A DNA stretch of 64,000 bases. Origin: Adiantum capillus-veneris. Lineage: Eukaryota > Streptophyta > Polypodiopsida > Polypodiales > Pteridaceae. Positions 11,586-22,061 of the stretch are shown here, in pieces. The notes beneath the pieces were generated by a model. That model saw only the letters and a program-made list of their open reading frames with translations, did no database searches and was not told the origin of the DNA. Where the stretch lies: assembly GCA_014529385.2 (NCBI GenBank), contig CM043953.1, positions 62,187,872 through 62,251,871 of the forward strand. Reading direction: 5' to 3'. Numbering within the stretch: the first letter of the stretch is position 1; each line of letters starts with the position of its first letter. Made by a program: the position numbers and the translations under genes.

Positions 11586-12786
11586 AGAGCTTCGTCCGAG
11601 ACTCCTCAAACCGAACCAGCGAACACATCCTCTCCAATCTACCCAATGTTACATGGGCTCTAGTCAATCTGGTCTCTGTTGCTCTCCTTAGTGAGAAAGC
11701 AGGTCCACTAAAAACCACTCCAAGGTAAGTGTAAGCATCTGTATACTCCACAATCTCCTAGCCCTATGTGAATGTAGGTGCTGACCTCCTGATCCACTGT
11801 GGGGTGGTATTGAACACCATAACCTTGGTTTTACCAAGGTTGCAAGACAAACCACTTTCGTGGGCAAACCTATGCAAAGCATCCAAGTGACGTTGCATGC
11901 CCTCCGTAGATTCGGAGATCAACACAATATCATCAGCATATAATAGAAGTGGAATCCATGTCCCTGCCAACTGTGCACCTCCATCACCATCGCTCTCAAT
12001 GTAGTCAGAAACCTCATCCACATACATACCAAATAGAGTAGGAGAGAGTGGGCAGCCCTGCTTCACCCCAATAAGGAGTGAACCAATGTAGATAGTCCCT
12101 CAGAGGTGCGTACATGCCCTACTACTGATCTCTACAATGCCATGATCCCCCAAACGAGCTCTGTGGGTACTCCCATCTCCTGTAATATGCGCATCAATCT
12201 AACTCTGGTTACTGTGTCAAAGGCTTTGCGGAAGTCCAAAAAGCTACAATAGATCCGTCTCTCATGAGATCTGCCCTCCTCAATGATGGCCCTGAGTGTC
12301 AAGATATGGTCAAGAGAAGAAAAGCCTCTCCTAGACCCTGCCTGCCCAGCTGCACGCATTCCTTTCCTCTCTGCCAATCTACTCAACTACTGCTCAACAA
12401 TGGATGCATACAACGGTGCCAGTGTGTGTCCAATCATGATAGTGCGATAATTCCAAACCTCCATAGGGTCTCCTGACTTGAAGATAGGTACAATCGTAGA
12501 TAGACTCCAAGTATCAGGCAAGCCCTCACACATGGCACAGTTCAACATTACTGCTAGAAGCTCTGCTAGTAGATCTTTGGCATGCATGAAATGCTCAGCC
12601 ACTAAGCCATCGTGATCATATGCTCTCCCAGTCCTCATCTTGTCAATGGCTTTCTTCACCATCTCAGCGGTGAAAAAAGCACATGTGTGTGGGCATGGAT
12701 CGGGGGGGTCAGGAAGGGGCGGCTGTACAGGTACTGTGTACAAAGATGATGCGTACCTACCCCATGTCTCTGTAGAGGTAATGGCA

Positions 12787-12788
<2 letters not shown>

Positions 12789-12876
<88 letters not shown>
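12789..12876. repeat. (GT)n microsatellite within LINE ORF2 linker
   Basis: About 44 GT dinucleotides. On the minus strand it keeps the ORF2 frame open as a (Thr-His)n run between LFHEQ and the TSTETWG motif. Confidence 0.95.
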
Positions 12877-12877
<1 letters not shown>

Positions 12878-13914
12878 GCTCATGAAAGAGCCGCCACGCC
12901 TCACGCGAGTCCAGACTCAAGAATAGCTGGTATAGATCTTGCTCTAGTCGAGCCAAAAACGCCTTCTTCTCTCGCCACACCAGGCCTCCAAAGTCAATCT
13001 GTGATTGTTTGTGAGTGATGTCCCCCAGAAGCACCTCCCTCCGAAGTCTAGCTCTAGTCTAGCGGCATTCCTCATCATACCAGTTGTTTTGAGGCGTGCT
13101 CTCTGAACGGCGTCTCTACCCAGGTTGGTGTGTGGGTATGCCTCTTCTCCTGCATCATGTAATGTCTATGTCAGTATCGTAGTAAGCTCCTCCAGAGGTC
13201 GCCCTAGTTGCGAATCCACTGCCACCCCAACCGGTCTAGGCCCAACTGTGAGATCTTGAATACTAGAGATGAGACTCGGCTATGCCATGACATAATCCAT
13301 TGTGCTGGCTCCATGTCTGTGTGGGAAGCATGTGAAACCTCCCACAGCATGAAATCTCTGTAGGCCATTCAAGATGGCCAGTCCATGTGCAGTGCCCATG
13401 TCTATCAGGTGTCGCCCATACTCAGTATATTCCACATCATGTGATAGTCTACAAGGCCCGTCTCTACGACATCTAGTTGTCTCAAAATCTTCTCTGAAGT
13501 ATCATAAAACATTGTCTGGTGATGGGTAGTCTTAGCATTGAAGTCCCCTAGAATGATAATGTCACCATCTCTAGAGAACTCCCATATGTCATCATCCAAA
13601 ATAGAAAAGGGGAATTGTCCTCTGGGTGATGCATAAGCTGACGTACTCGGGGGAAAGTAACAAATAGCAATGTAAAGATATCTGCCTATCTCTGCTCTCA
13701 ATCTCACCCACATGTACCTAGCCTGCTCATCCCTGCGGGCTATATGTATCAATGGCTGCAAATCGTCTCTAAATAACACTGCCACTCCCTCTGAGCCCCG
13801 TCCTATATGCTCTGATCGTGTCTCCTGTCTGTAAGCTGTTCTGATCATGGGTTGCCCAGGGGCCTGATGTGTCTCAAAAGTAGAAGATGATGTCTCTTCC
13901 AGTAAAACTATCCT

Positions 13915-14486
13915 TGTAGCCTGCTACAGTGTCACTTCACAGGACAGGCAGTTGGACAGTTAGCTACAGTTGGTCTGGCTCACACTGGACGGACCCTTTC
14001 ACTGGGAGTGACACGTGGCAGGGTACCTACGGTGGTCTAGTGGACGTCGTGACCAGGTCACCACCACCACTCTGTTTGGAGATAGACTTAGCTGGCTGGA
14101 CATTTATGGGCCGTTGGTGGCTCTTATGGTTGTACATATCAGTAGTCGTTTTGGGGGAGTTGGGGCTTATCTTGCACGTAGTCGTCTAGAGAGTCTTACA
14201 CAGAGCACTGCTACACCATCCATGCACATCTGAGCCTCGACACCCCATCTTGTACCTGTGAGTCCTGGGCTGGAGCTGAGTGTGCTGCCACTCCAGAGTC
14301 TGTACAAGGTCCTTTGAGTTAGTCGAGTCCACATGTTTTGGTCTACTGCTGTGTATCTGTTATTATCCATTGTTTCTTGTATTTCATTCTGTTGAGAGAG
14401 TTTCTGTTTGTTGAGTGAGATTGTCACGCACATTGCACTGGGGGACACACACACTGTAGAGAGCACGACACATTATCCGCGCAACA
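13915..14486 (+). repeat. 5' LTR of the 11-kb element
   Basis: 572 bp, TGTAGCCTGC to CGCGCAACA. It is nearly identical to 24354-24925. The open frames inside it (for example 13929-14189) also occur in the other LTR and are not genes. Confidence 0.95.
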
Positions 14487-14499
14487 GGTGCTCTCATTT

Positions 14500-14543
14500 T
14501 GGCGATCACGGTGGGACCTGAACCCACAATCTCTCGCTCCGGA
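14500..14543 (+). other. Primer-binding site matching a tRNA-Arg(CCG) 3' half
   Basis: The sequence starts TGGCGATCACGGTGGGA, 13 bases after the LTR. Its reverse complement folds as nucleotides 33-76 of a tRNA: U33, anticodon CCG, G37-A38, five bases of anticodon stem, five variable-loop bases, T-stem GTGGG/CCCAC around the loop TTCAGGT, seven acceptor-stem bases, G73 and CCA. A second PBS-like copy (GGCGATCACGGTGG) follows at 14544. The related element at 55049-55066 has only a normal-length site. Confidence 0.8.
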
Positions 14544-14935
14544 GGCGATCACGGTGGTACCTCAACTGAAGTCTCACTCTGTTGAGTAGCTGGGTTCTTC
14601 GCTTCGCCTGTGCAGCCTGTTGGTCTGGTCCAGTTTCACCCTTGATAGCTTAATCTAGCTGGTCTAGTCTCTCGCCTTGCTGGCCTTGTCCCCTCTCGCC
14701 CTGGTCCAACTTGCCTCGTCTCTGGTCTAGACCCCTCGACCCTGGTCTAGTCCTCCTCGTCCCTCGTCCTTGGTCCAGCTGGTCTAGTCACTTGCCTGGT
14801 CTAGACCCTGGTCTCGTCCTCCTCGTCCCTGGTCCAGCTAGTCTAGTCACTCGTCTGGTCTAGTAGAGTCTAGACCAGTCTTCAGCCAGTTCAAGGTTCT
14901 CTTACCCAAAGCTTGGTTGGATTGGAGGTCACTGC
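14544..14935 (+). other. Repetitive untranslated leader of the 11-kb element
   Basis: After the second PBS-like motif, the leader is built from short variants of CTGGTCTAGTC and CCTTGGTCC. The homologous leader at 54590-55020 (other strand) contains an expanded 7-bp version of the same motif. No ORF is present. Confidence 0.6.
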
Positions 14936-17455
14936 ATGACACATACAAGGAGGTCAGTTGAGCGTCAAAGCCCACTACTGAGCCCTCTGAAGTACTATCA
15001 CAGAAGACAACCTTTGACGCCGTGTAGAAATCCTTCAACCTCATCACCTATACCTCCACATATCACATCACCCGTTCCTTCGTCATCAGGTTCCCCATCT
15101 TCGCGATCACCTTCTCCAGAAAAGCTCTCTCCTATTCTGCTACAGCAAGTTATTGTGCAACAGACTTGCTCTCAGCAAGGAATCATAGAGCATCTAGCTA
15201 GTGTTTTGGCCAAGGTGAACATCAAGTTCCCTACCTTCAAAGGGCTGTCCTCAGAAGATGCTGACGACCATGCAAGAAGATTTGTATCTCTCTGTAGGGG
15301 ACGTGGGCTGAACAGAGAAGATGCTTACTTGGTACTATTTCCATCCACCTTGGATGGCCTAGCAGACAAATGGTACATCCAATTTGCAGAGAACCATTTT
15401 GCAACTTGGGCAGCCTTAAGACAGCAGTTCTGTGCAGCCTTCAGGCCGGGTGACTACCAGGAGAAGGTGTTGGATGAGTTGGCCAACATGGTGCTCAAGC
15501 CTGAGGAGACTTTTGCGAAGCTTATGACTAAAACTAAGTCATTGGTGGCCAAGCTTCCCCAACAACCCGGTGAATTCATGGTTAAAAAGTGGGTGGAGAA
15601 GGCGCTTCCCAAAACTTCTCAGCAAAAACTCCGAGAGAGTCTCTGACCCGACGCCACTCTCGACGAGTTCATCGCAGCTGCTACTAGAATAGAGGGAGCT
15701 AGGAAGCTCTTCAACAACTCTCTTCAAATAGATACTCCCTCTGTGTTCCTAGAAGGTAGTCCTACTGATCCTTTAACTTCTTTACGCAGGGAACTAGAAG
15801 CCCTAAAGCTACAACGAGCTCTTCAAGAGGAGAGGTCCTTCTCTCTTAGACAAGAGAAGCCTACACATAATGAGGCATTGAAACAAATTAAGCGCGAGTT
15901 AGAAGAGCTCAAGTGTCAGCAAGAGACTAAGGCTATGGTTTGGTGTAGCTCATGCCGCTCTCCGGGGCACCCCCCACAGGAATGCCCCCTTCGCGTTTAC
16001 TGCCACTTCTGTGAAAAATCTGGACATGAGGATAAAGAGTGTTACTACCTCAAGGGATTGCGTCAAATACAGCAAAATCTTGGTCCTTCTCTCCAACAAG
16101 GGCTAGCACCTCTATCCAACATGGTCTCACCCTACGGCCATCAAAACCAGTTGCCTCCTCTACTGACAACACCCCCTATGCAGCAAGGTATGCACAACAA
16201 TTTTGCACCCCACAGTTTTTATCATGCTAGTGCTCCCTCAGTTCCCCAAAGTTTCTACACCTCAGCCTCCAATTCCATGCAGCAACCACCTCGTCCCCCG
16301 TTTCGTCCTTCCAATCGGCCCATACTCTGCTACAGATGCGGAGAATATGGGCATTATCAGAGCAAGTGTCCTTTACCCGAGGGGTCCCCTCCTTGTCGTC
16401 ATTGCCCTGATTCGAAGGATCACTACAGTAAGGATTGTCCTAAGCAAAGGGCATCCACGTCTTCAGGCTCGACTCAGAACCAACCCGAATTCACCTTTCC
16501 GAAGATAAATTTGATTACTGTGAACACCGTGCCTCAACCTTCACCTGCTACTCATGTGGTTAAGCCTCTGCAAGTGGAGGAGCCTACTGGTGTCCTTACT
16601 CGGGCACAAAGAGCAGCTCTTGGTCTCAGTCTACCCACAGGTCCACCTCGCCAGTCTCCACTTCCTCACTCTGGTCTACCTGACCCAAAGGACAAGTCCT
16701 TCCAAATTGCTCAGAGCAAACCAACTTCCTTGTTATCTGACATTGATGGAGCCTTCTTAGAAGCAGTGGCTGACTTGGAACAGATTAAGGTCACAAAAGG
16801 AGCCCAGTTCGAAGGTGCCAAGCCCACAACAGAAGCCATCTTGAAAAATACTTTTCAGCAGGTGTCACTATACGACATCCTAAGGCTTGATGCAACACTT
16901 AGAAGTGACACCCTGTCAGTCATTCAGTCTCTGTACCCGGGGGCTGGGCCTAGTGGCGGGCACCTCCCTGTACAGCCCTCGGAGTCCTATTTGATTTCCT
17001 ATCCGGCTGCTCCCCTCACCGACTATAAAAGTCCACGTCTTACTGTATCTATTCTAGGGAAGTCGTTCTCAGGCGTCATAGTGGATGGTGGGTCTGGAAT
17101 CAACCTAATGCCTGAATTTACCATGTCATCCTTAGGTCTGCAGCCTACTCGCCCTGCTCCGTTCACTGTTACATTGGCAGACCAGCGGACAGTCTATCCT
17201 GTGGGCATAATAGAGAAGGTGCCTTTGAAGGTACAAGACTTCACCTTTAGCTTGGATTTTGTGGTGGTCAGTCTTCCTCAGGTGGAGGGAGGATTTCCGT
17301 TGCTGATTGGTAGACCCTGGTTACGGCATACTAAGGCACTTCATGATTGGGGAAACGACGCCATGTGGATATCCACTCCCGGCTCCCAAATGCAACCAAT
17401 CCGGCTTGAAGGAGGGATGGATCCAGTGGCCCAGCACAGCTCACTAACAGTATAG
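14936..17455 (+). pseudogene. gag and protease of the 11-kb LTR element
   Basis: The start ATG (MTHTRRSVERQS) is conserved in the relative at 54565. A retroviral-type gag domain lies at about 15220-15640 (FPTFKG, WYIQFAENHF, FRPGDYQEKVLDEL). Four CCHC knuckles follow: CSSCRSPGHPPQEC (about 15947), CHFCEKSGHEDKEC (about 16003), CYRCGEYGHYQSKC (about 16330) and CRHCPDSKDHYSKDC (about 16395). The aspartic protease region at about 17080-17330 shows VDGGSGINLMP and LLIGRPWL. The frame is broken by TGA at 15644-15646 and ends at TAG 17453-17455. The same frame continues into pol, so gag-pro-pol was one long frame, and both stops look like point mutations because the relative reads through the first. 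Confidence 0.9.
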
Positions 17456-20400
17456 TCCAACCCTGACCCTGAGCAGCCCATCGCACCTGACGGGTCTGAC
17501 GAGGACCTGCTACAGTGGTTGGAAGCTACCACTTCAATGCCATGTTACATGGTCTCTACTCAAAATTTACTTGTACCGCCAGTTACACTCTCTCTTCAAA
17601 ATCCTCAGGAGGACACCGATGTCCAAAGTCCTACAGCAGACAGTACAACAGTCGAAGAAGTAAGTGTGTCAGCCCCACATTCTCATGCGTCGAATGAACC
17701 GCCGATGGAAGCCCTCGGTCTTGGGGAACCTATCACACATCACCGAAGGGGGAAGAAATCTCCTCTGCATGCACTAGCCAAAGAATTCCCTCTTTCTAGA
17801 GCATCTCCCAAGTTGGACCCCATGCAAAAGCACTCTGTCAAGTTGTCTCTATCGGAAGATTTGCCCTTCGAGAAGCTCCCACAGGGATGGCTACAAGAAG
17901 AGTATGCAGAGTTTCCAATCAATCAAACCCCTGCTCATGATGTCTTGAAGCTCCAAGAGGCAGCTCACCTCTCATCTTCAGAAGCACCCTCTCCAGCTAC
18001 AACCCCAGACCCGATCAAAGAAGTCAACCTGGGAGATCCTGACAACCCTCAGCACGTACTGATAGCAGCTTGGTTATGGGACCATCCCGCATTACTCAAT
18101 CAGGTCGTCTCTTTCATTCACTCTTTTAAAGATGTTTTCGCTTGGTCCTACAAGGATTTAGAGGGGATTCCACCAGAATTGGGTGTCCACACTATACCTC
18201 TGGTCGAAGGGGCTAAGCCTGTAAGAGGCCGAGCTTACAAGCTCAACCCGAAGTATGCTGAGGCGGTCAAGGCAGAGTTAGAAAAAATGCAAGAGGCAGG
18301 GATCATAGTACCTGTGGAGCACTCTGAGTGGTTATCACCCATGGTGATAGCGCCGAAGAAGCAATCCAACAAAATCCGCGTGTGCGTCGATTACCGTGCT
18401 CTAAATAAGGTAACTATCCCAGATGGGTTCCCAACACCTTTCACCGAGCGTGTGCTCGAAGATGTAGCAGGGCATGTATTGTACAGTTTCATGGATGGGT
18501 TTAGTGGATACAATCAGTTGGGCATCCATCCAGGTGATCAACTGAAAACGGCTTTTGTGACTCCTTGGGGTATTTTTATATACACTCGAATGTCTTTTGG
18601 GTTGAAAAATGCTCCACCTTCTTTCAATAGGGCGGTATATCTCATCTTTTGTCCTCTGCTTACGGATCATCTTCGCATCTTCATGGACGATTTTTCGACC
18701 TTCTCAGGTGCTCAATGTTCAACCCCAGTGGAAAACCTAGAGGAACACCTCTCTCAGCTCTTTGCTGTCTTCCTCAGGTGCAGAGAGGCGCGTCTAAAGC
18801 TAAATCCTAAGAAATGTCATTTTTTGGTTACTGAAGGCACACTTCTAGGCCATGTGGTGTCGGCTAAAGGTTTAGCTCCTGACCCAGAGAAGATTGTGGC
18901 AATCTTAAAGTTACCACCTCCCATCAACCCAAAAGGGGTACAAAGCTTTGTAGGCCACACAGGGTATCATCGCAGGTTTATACCCATGTATGCACAGGTG
19001 GCTCAACCCCTGACCCGTCTAACCAGTGTTGCTGTTCCCTTTCAATGGTCAAAGGCAGAGTCAGAAGCTTTTGCATACCTTAAAAAACGCCTCACAGAGG
19101 CGCCTATCTTAGTAGCTCTTGATTGGTCTCTCACCTTTCATGTGCATACAGATGCCAGTCAACTGGCTGTGGGTGCGGTGCTGACTCAGCCTAGTAAGGA
19201 GTATAACCTGGATAGCCATGTTCACTATGCAAGTCGCCTACTTACCAAGGCAGAGTGTAACTATAGCACCACAAAAAGGGAAGGTTTAGCCATTGTGTAT
19301 GCTCTGCAAAAATTTCGGCACTACTTATTAGGGGTCCACTTCACAGTTATTACTGATCACCATGCCCTCAGATATCTGCTCAACAAGCCGCAGGTTGCAG
19401 GTAGAGTATGGCGATGGCTACTCTTATTTTGAGAGTTCAACTTCGAAGTGGTACTCACGCCCGGCAAACATCATGTCCTCGCCGACCATCTTTCTCGCAT
19501 TTACACTGGTGAAGAAGCAACAGGGGTTGCTGACGACTTTCCGGACAGCAGTCGTTTTAAGGTGGATACCACACCGGAATGGTACGGCGATGTTTTGCAT
19601 CTGCTTTCTAGGGGCCTCTACCCTGAGAATGCTTCTCCCCTACAGAAGAGACGCCTGTTGCTAAAGTCTCGACCTTTCACTCTCATTGGGGGCCAGTTAT
19701 ACAAATCAGGGCAAGATGGTGTTCTGAGGCGGTGTGTCTCCCCTCATGAAGTCGAGTATATTTTAGAGGATGCCCATAGTGGTCCCACTGGTGGCCATTA
19801 CCCTGGCCATATTACTGCACAAAAGATTCTCCAGTGTGGCTTGTGGTGGCCCTATATTTTCCGCGATGCAATCGCCTATGTAAAGGTATGTGATGTATGT
19901 CAGCGTTGTGGCCCTAAACCAAGCAAACAGTCAAACCGTCCTCTGCAGGTCTCTATGGCATGGCAACCCTTTGAGAGGTGGGGCATAGATTTTGTAGGCC
20001 CAATTACTCCCTCTGCCCAGCCCGGCAATCGGAAGTATCTCTTGGTGGCTACCGACTACGCAACAAAGTGGACAGAGGTACTTGCCACAACGGACTGCAC
20101 TGGCACTACAGTAGCCAAGTTTCTCTATGAAAATATTTTGTGCAGGTTTGGATGTCCATTGGAAATCACCAGTGACAGGGGTAGTCACTTTGTGAATGAA
20201 ACAATTTCTACCTTGCTGGCCAACTACAAGATTTTTCACAGAAAATCTTGTTCTTATTACCCTAGAGCAAATGGGCAGGCAGAGAGCACTAATAAGGTTC
20301 TGATAGCACTCCTGCGGAAAGCATGTCATCTTCATCCCTCAACTTGGGCTCAAGCTATCCACGGTACACTTTGGGCATATCGAACTTCTTTCAAAGCCAC

Positions 20401-20828
20401 AACCAATCACACTCCATTTCAATTGGCGTTCAGGTTGGAAGCGATAGCACCTTTCGAATTCAACTCAGGGTCCCCGCGAGTGGGAAGTCTTCGTGCCAAT
20501 GGAAATTTGGGGTCGGCAGCAGTCTCGTCTTTTCATTTGGGAGGAAAGCCGAGGTTTGGCTTCACTGGCTCTAGAAGTAGAGCAGCTTCGTCGTAAAGCC
20601 TGGCATGATCGCCATCTCAGGAAGCCGTAAATAACACAAGGAGCACTGGTGCTACTTTATCAGGCCAAGTTTTTGAAAAAAGCAAAGAAGCTGGTTCCAG
20701 CTTGGCAAGGGCCCTTTAGAGTACAGGAGGTTTTGCCACAGGGGGCTGTCCAGTTAGTCACTTTGGAAGGCGTCCCTTTGCCACTGGTAAATGGCTCCAG
20801 AATCAAGTGCTATTACTCCTCTGAGTAA
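17456..20828 (+). pseudogene. pol (RT, RNase H, integrase) of the 11-kb LTR element
   Basis: It is in the same frame as gag-pro until about 20460. RT motifs: CVDYRALNKVTIPDGFPTPF (about 18384), FMDGFSGYNQLGIHPGD (about 18489) and the catalytic FMDD (about 18680). RNase H: HTDASQLAVGAVL (about 19145) and ITDHHALRYLL (about 19350). Integrase zinc finger: HSGPTGGHYPGH with CDVCQRC (about 19778-19905). Integrase core: GIDFVGPI, TDYATKW, SDRGSHF and YYPRANGQAESTNK (about 19983-20295), so all three acidic residues are present. A TGA at 19430-19432 separates RT/RNase H from integrase. A frameshift near 20460 and a TAA at 20628-20630 break the integrase C-terminus, which ends with a GPFRVQEV motif and a TAA at 20828. 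Confidence 0.92.
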
Positions 20829-21436
20829 AGGGTATGCAACTTTCCGCCATCTGTAGGTTCTCTCGCCCATCTCTCTCCTCCCCTCGAGCTTTCCACCAAA
20901 ATAGATGTTCTGTTATTGTCTCAGTTTTTGCTATGTTTGTAAGTTTCCGCCTTTCCTTTAAGATATCTTTTCTCCACTAAGTCCTCTTGGTAATTGGGTA
21001 TTATCGGGAACTTCTGCAAGAGTCACTCCTCCTCACTGGACTCCTCCTATAATCAGTCACTCTTCTAATTCCTCTAATGGTTTCTATCCTCAGTGTTATT
21101 TGCAGTTAAGTATTAAGATCCTTCCAAACGGCTTTCAGTCACGCTTCTTGCGTGACTTTGTTCAGTCTGACTACTGGAATCTGCTTGGGGACTAGTGGGG
21201 ACTCTGCTTAGATGGCAATTGGGATAATGAGCAAGGTGTAATCAAGGACTTGGCTTGATGGGACTCCCAATGCCATACTGTCTATGGGAAGAATATAGGC
21301 TTTACTGCAGGAACCTTAATCTCCTAATGAGTCAAAATTACCCTCCCTTTTATCTGCTCGAAAATTGTAGCTGCTAAAAAATTAGCACTTTGTACCTTCT
21401 CTTTGCTTCTGCTATCAGTTTGTACCGAGTACCGAG
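20829..21436 (+). other. Spacer between pol and the minisatellite, no gene seen
   Basis: About 600 bp of T-rich sequence with no frame above 60 codons and no recognisable motif. Confidence 0.5.
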
Positions 21437-21870
21437 TGTGATCATCGGCCCTACCCTCTCCCACACCCCCTCTCGCCCTACCCTATACTCTCGCCCCCTA
21501 CCCTCTCCCACACCCCCTCTTGCTCCTACCCTATACTCTCGCCACTATCCTCCCCTCTCGGCCCTACCCTCTCCCACAACCCCTCTCGCCCCTATCCTCC
21601 CCTCTCGCCCTCTACCCTCTTCCTCACCCCCTCTCGCCCCCTACCCTAAACTCTCGACCCTATCCTCCCCTACCCTCCTCTCTCGCCCCCTACCCTCTCC
21701 CACACCCCCTCTCGCCCCTATCCTCCCCTCTCGCCCCTACCCTCTCGCCTACCCTCTCACAGCAACCCTCGCCCCTAACCGTCCCCTCTCGCCCTAACCT
21801 CCCACTCTCGCCCCTACTCTCTCTCAGCACCCCTCTCGCCTTGCCCTCTACTTGCCCTACTGGTTCGCCC
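21437..21870. repeat. C/T-rich minisatellite in the 11-kb element
   Basis: Imperfect tandem copies of units such as CTCTCGCCCCTACCCTCTCC and CCCACACCCCCTCTCGCC. The same kind of repeat, in the same orientation relative to gag, occupies 50086-51565 of the related element. Confidence 0.88.
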
Positions 21871-22061
21871 TACTGGTTCTAATTTGCTGCCCTAAATTGT
21901 GTTTTGCAGCAAAACTAAAGCATCACGTGCTTTTCCATTGCCAGCCTAAATCGTTTTGCATAAGAAAATCCAACCTGGCCTTTTCTTCCAACCTGGCCTA
22001 TATCTGAGTGCTTTTCCATCACTTGACTACTCAGAGGCTCGGTTTGTCATCCGACCTCAAC

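Larger units (their letters stand above)
9745..13914 (-). pseudogene. LINE ORF2 (most of endonuclease, RT, C-terminus) and 3' tail, minus strand
   Basis: On the minus strand it runs from the endonuclease (13914 downwards; GDFNAK near 13530) through the linker and the RT domain. RT motifs are STIVPIFKSG (about 12500), FLDFRKAFDT (about 12230), KQGCPLSPTLFGMYVDEVS (about 12060) and an intact YADD at about 11929-11940. The C-terminal knuckle CPLCGMDPETELHYRC is near 10450 and the basic tail ends near 9957. The 3' tail motif lies at about 9745-9830. Stops and frameshifts are scattered. A (GT)n run (12789-12876) replaces the SPPPA segment of the linker, and an AT-rich insert sits at 11151-11585. 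The first part of this element lies at 24926-26307, beyond the LTR element inserted at 13914. Confidence 0.9.

Noticed and set aside
13405-13848. Independent endonuclease gene
   Set aside because: It is the middle of a LINE ORF2 whose beginning lies at 24926-25012, across the LTR insertion.
13929-14189. Conserved 86-codon ORF found twice (also 24368-24628)
   Set aside because: It lies within the two LTRs and is duplicated because LTRs are duplicated.
14500-14543. A tRNA gene
   Set aside because: Only nucleotides 33-76 are present and on the strand antisense to a tRNA, exactly at the primer-binding position. The 5' half and D-arm are missing.
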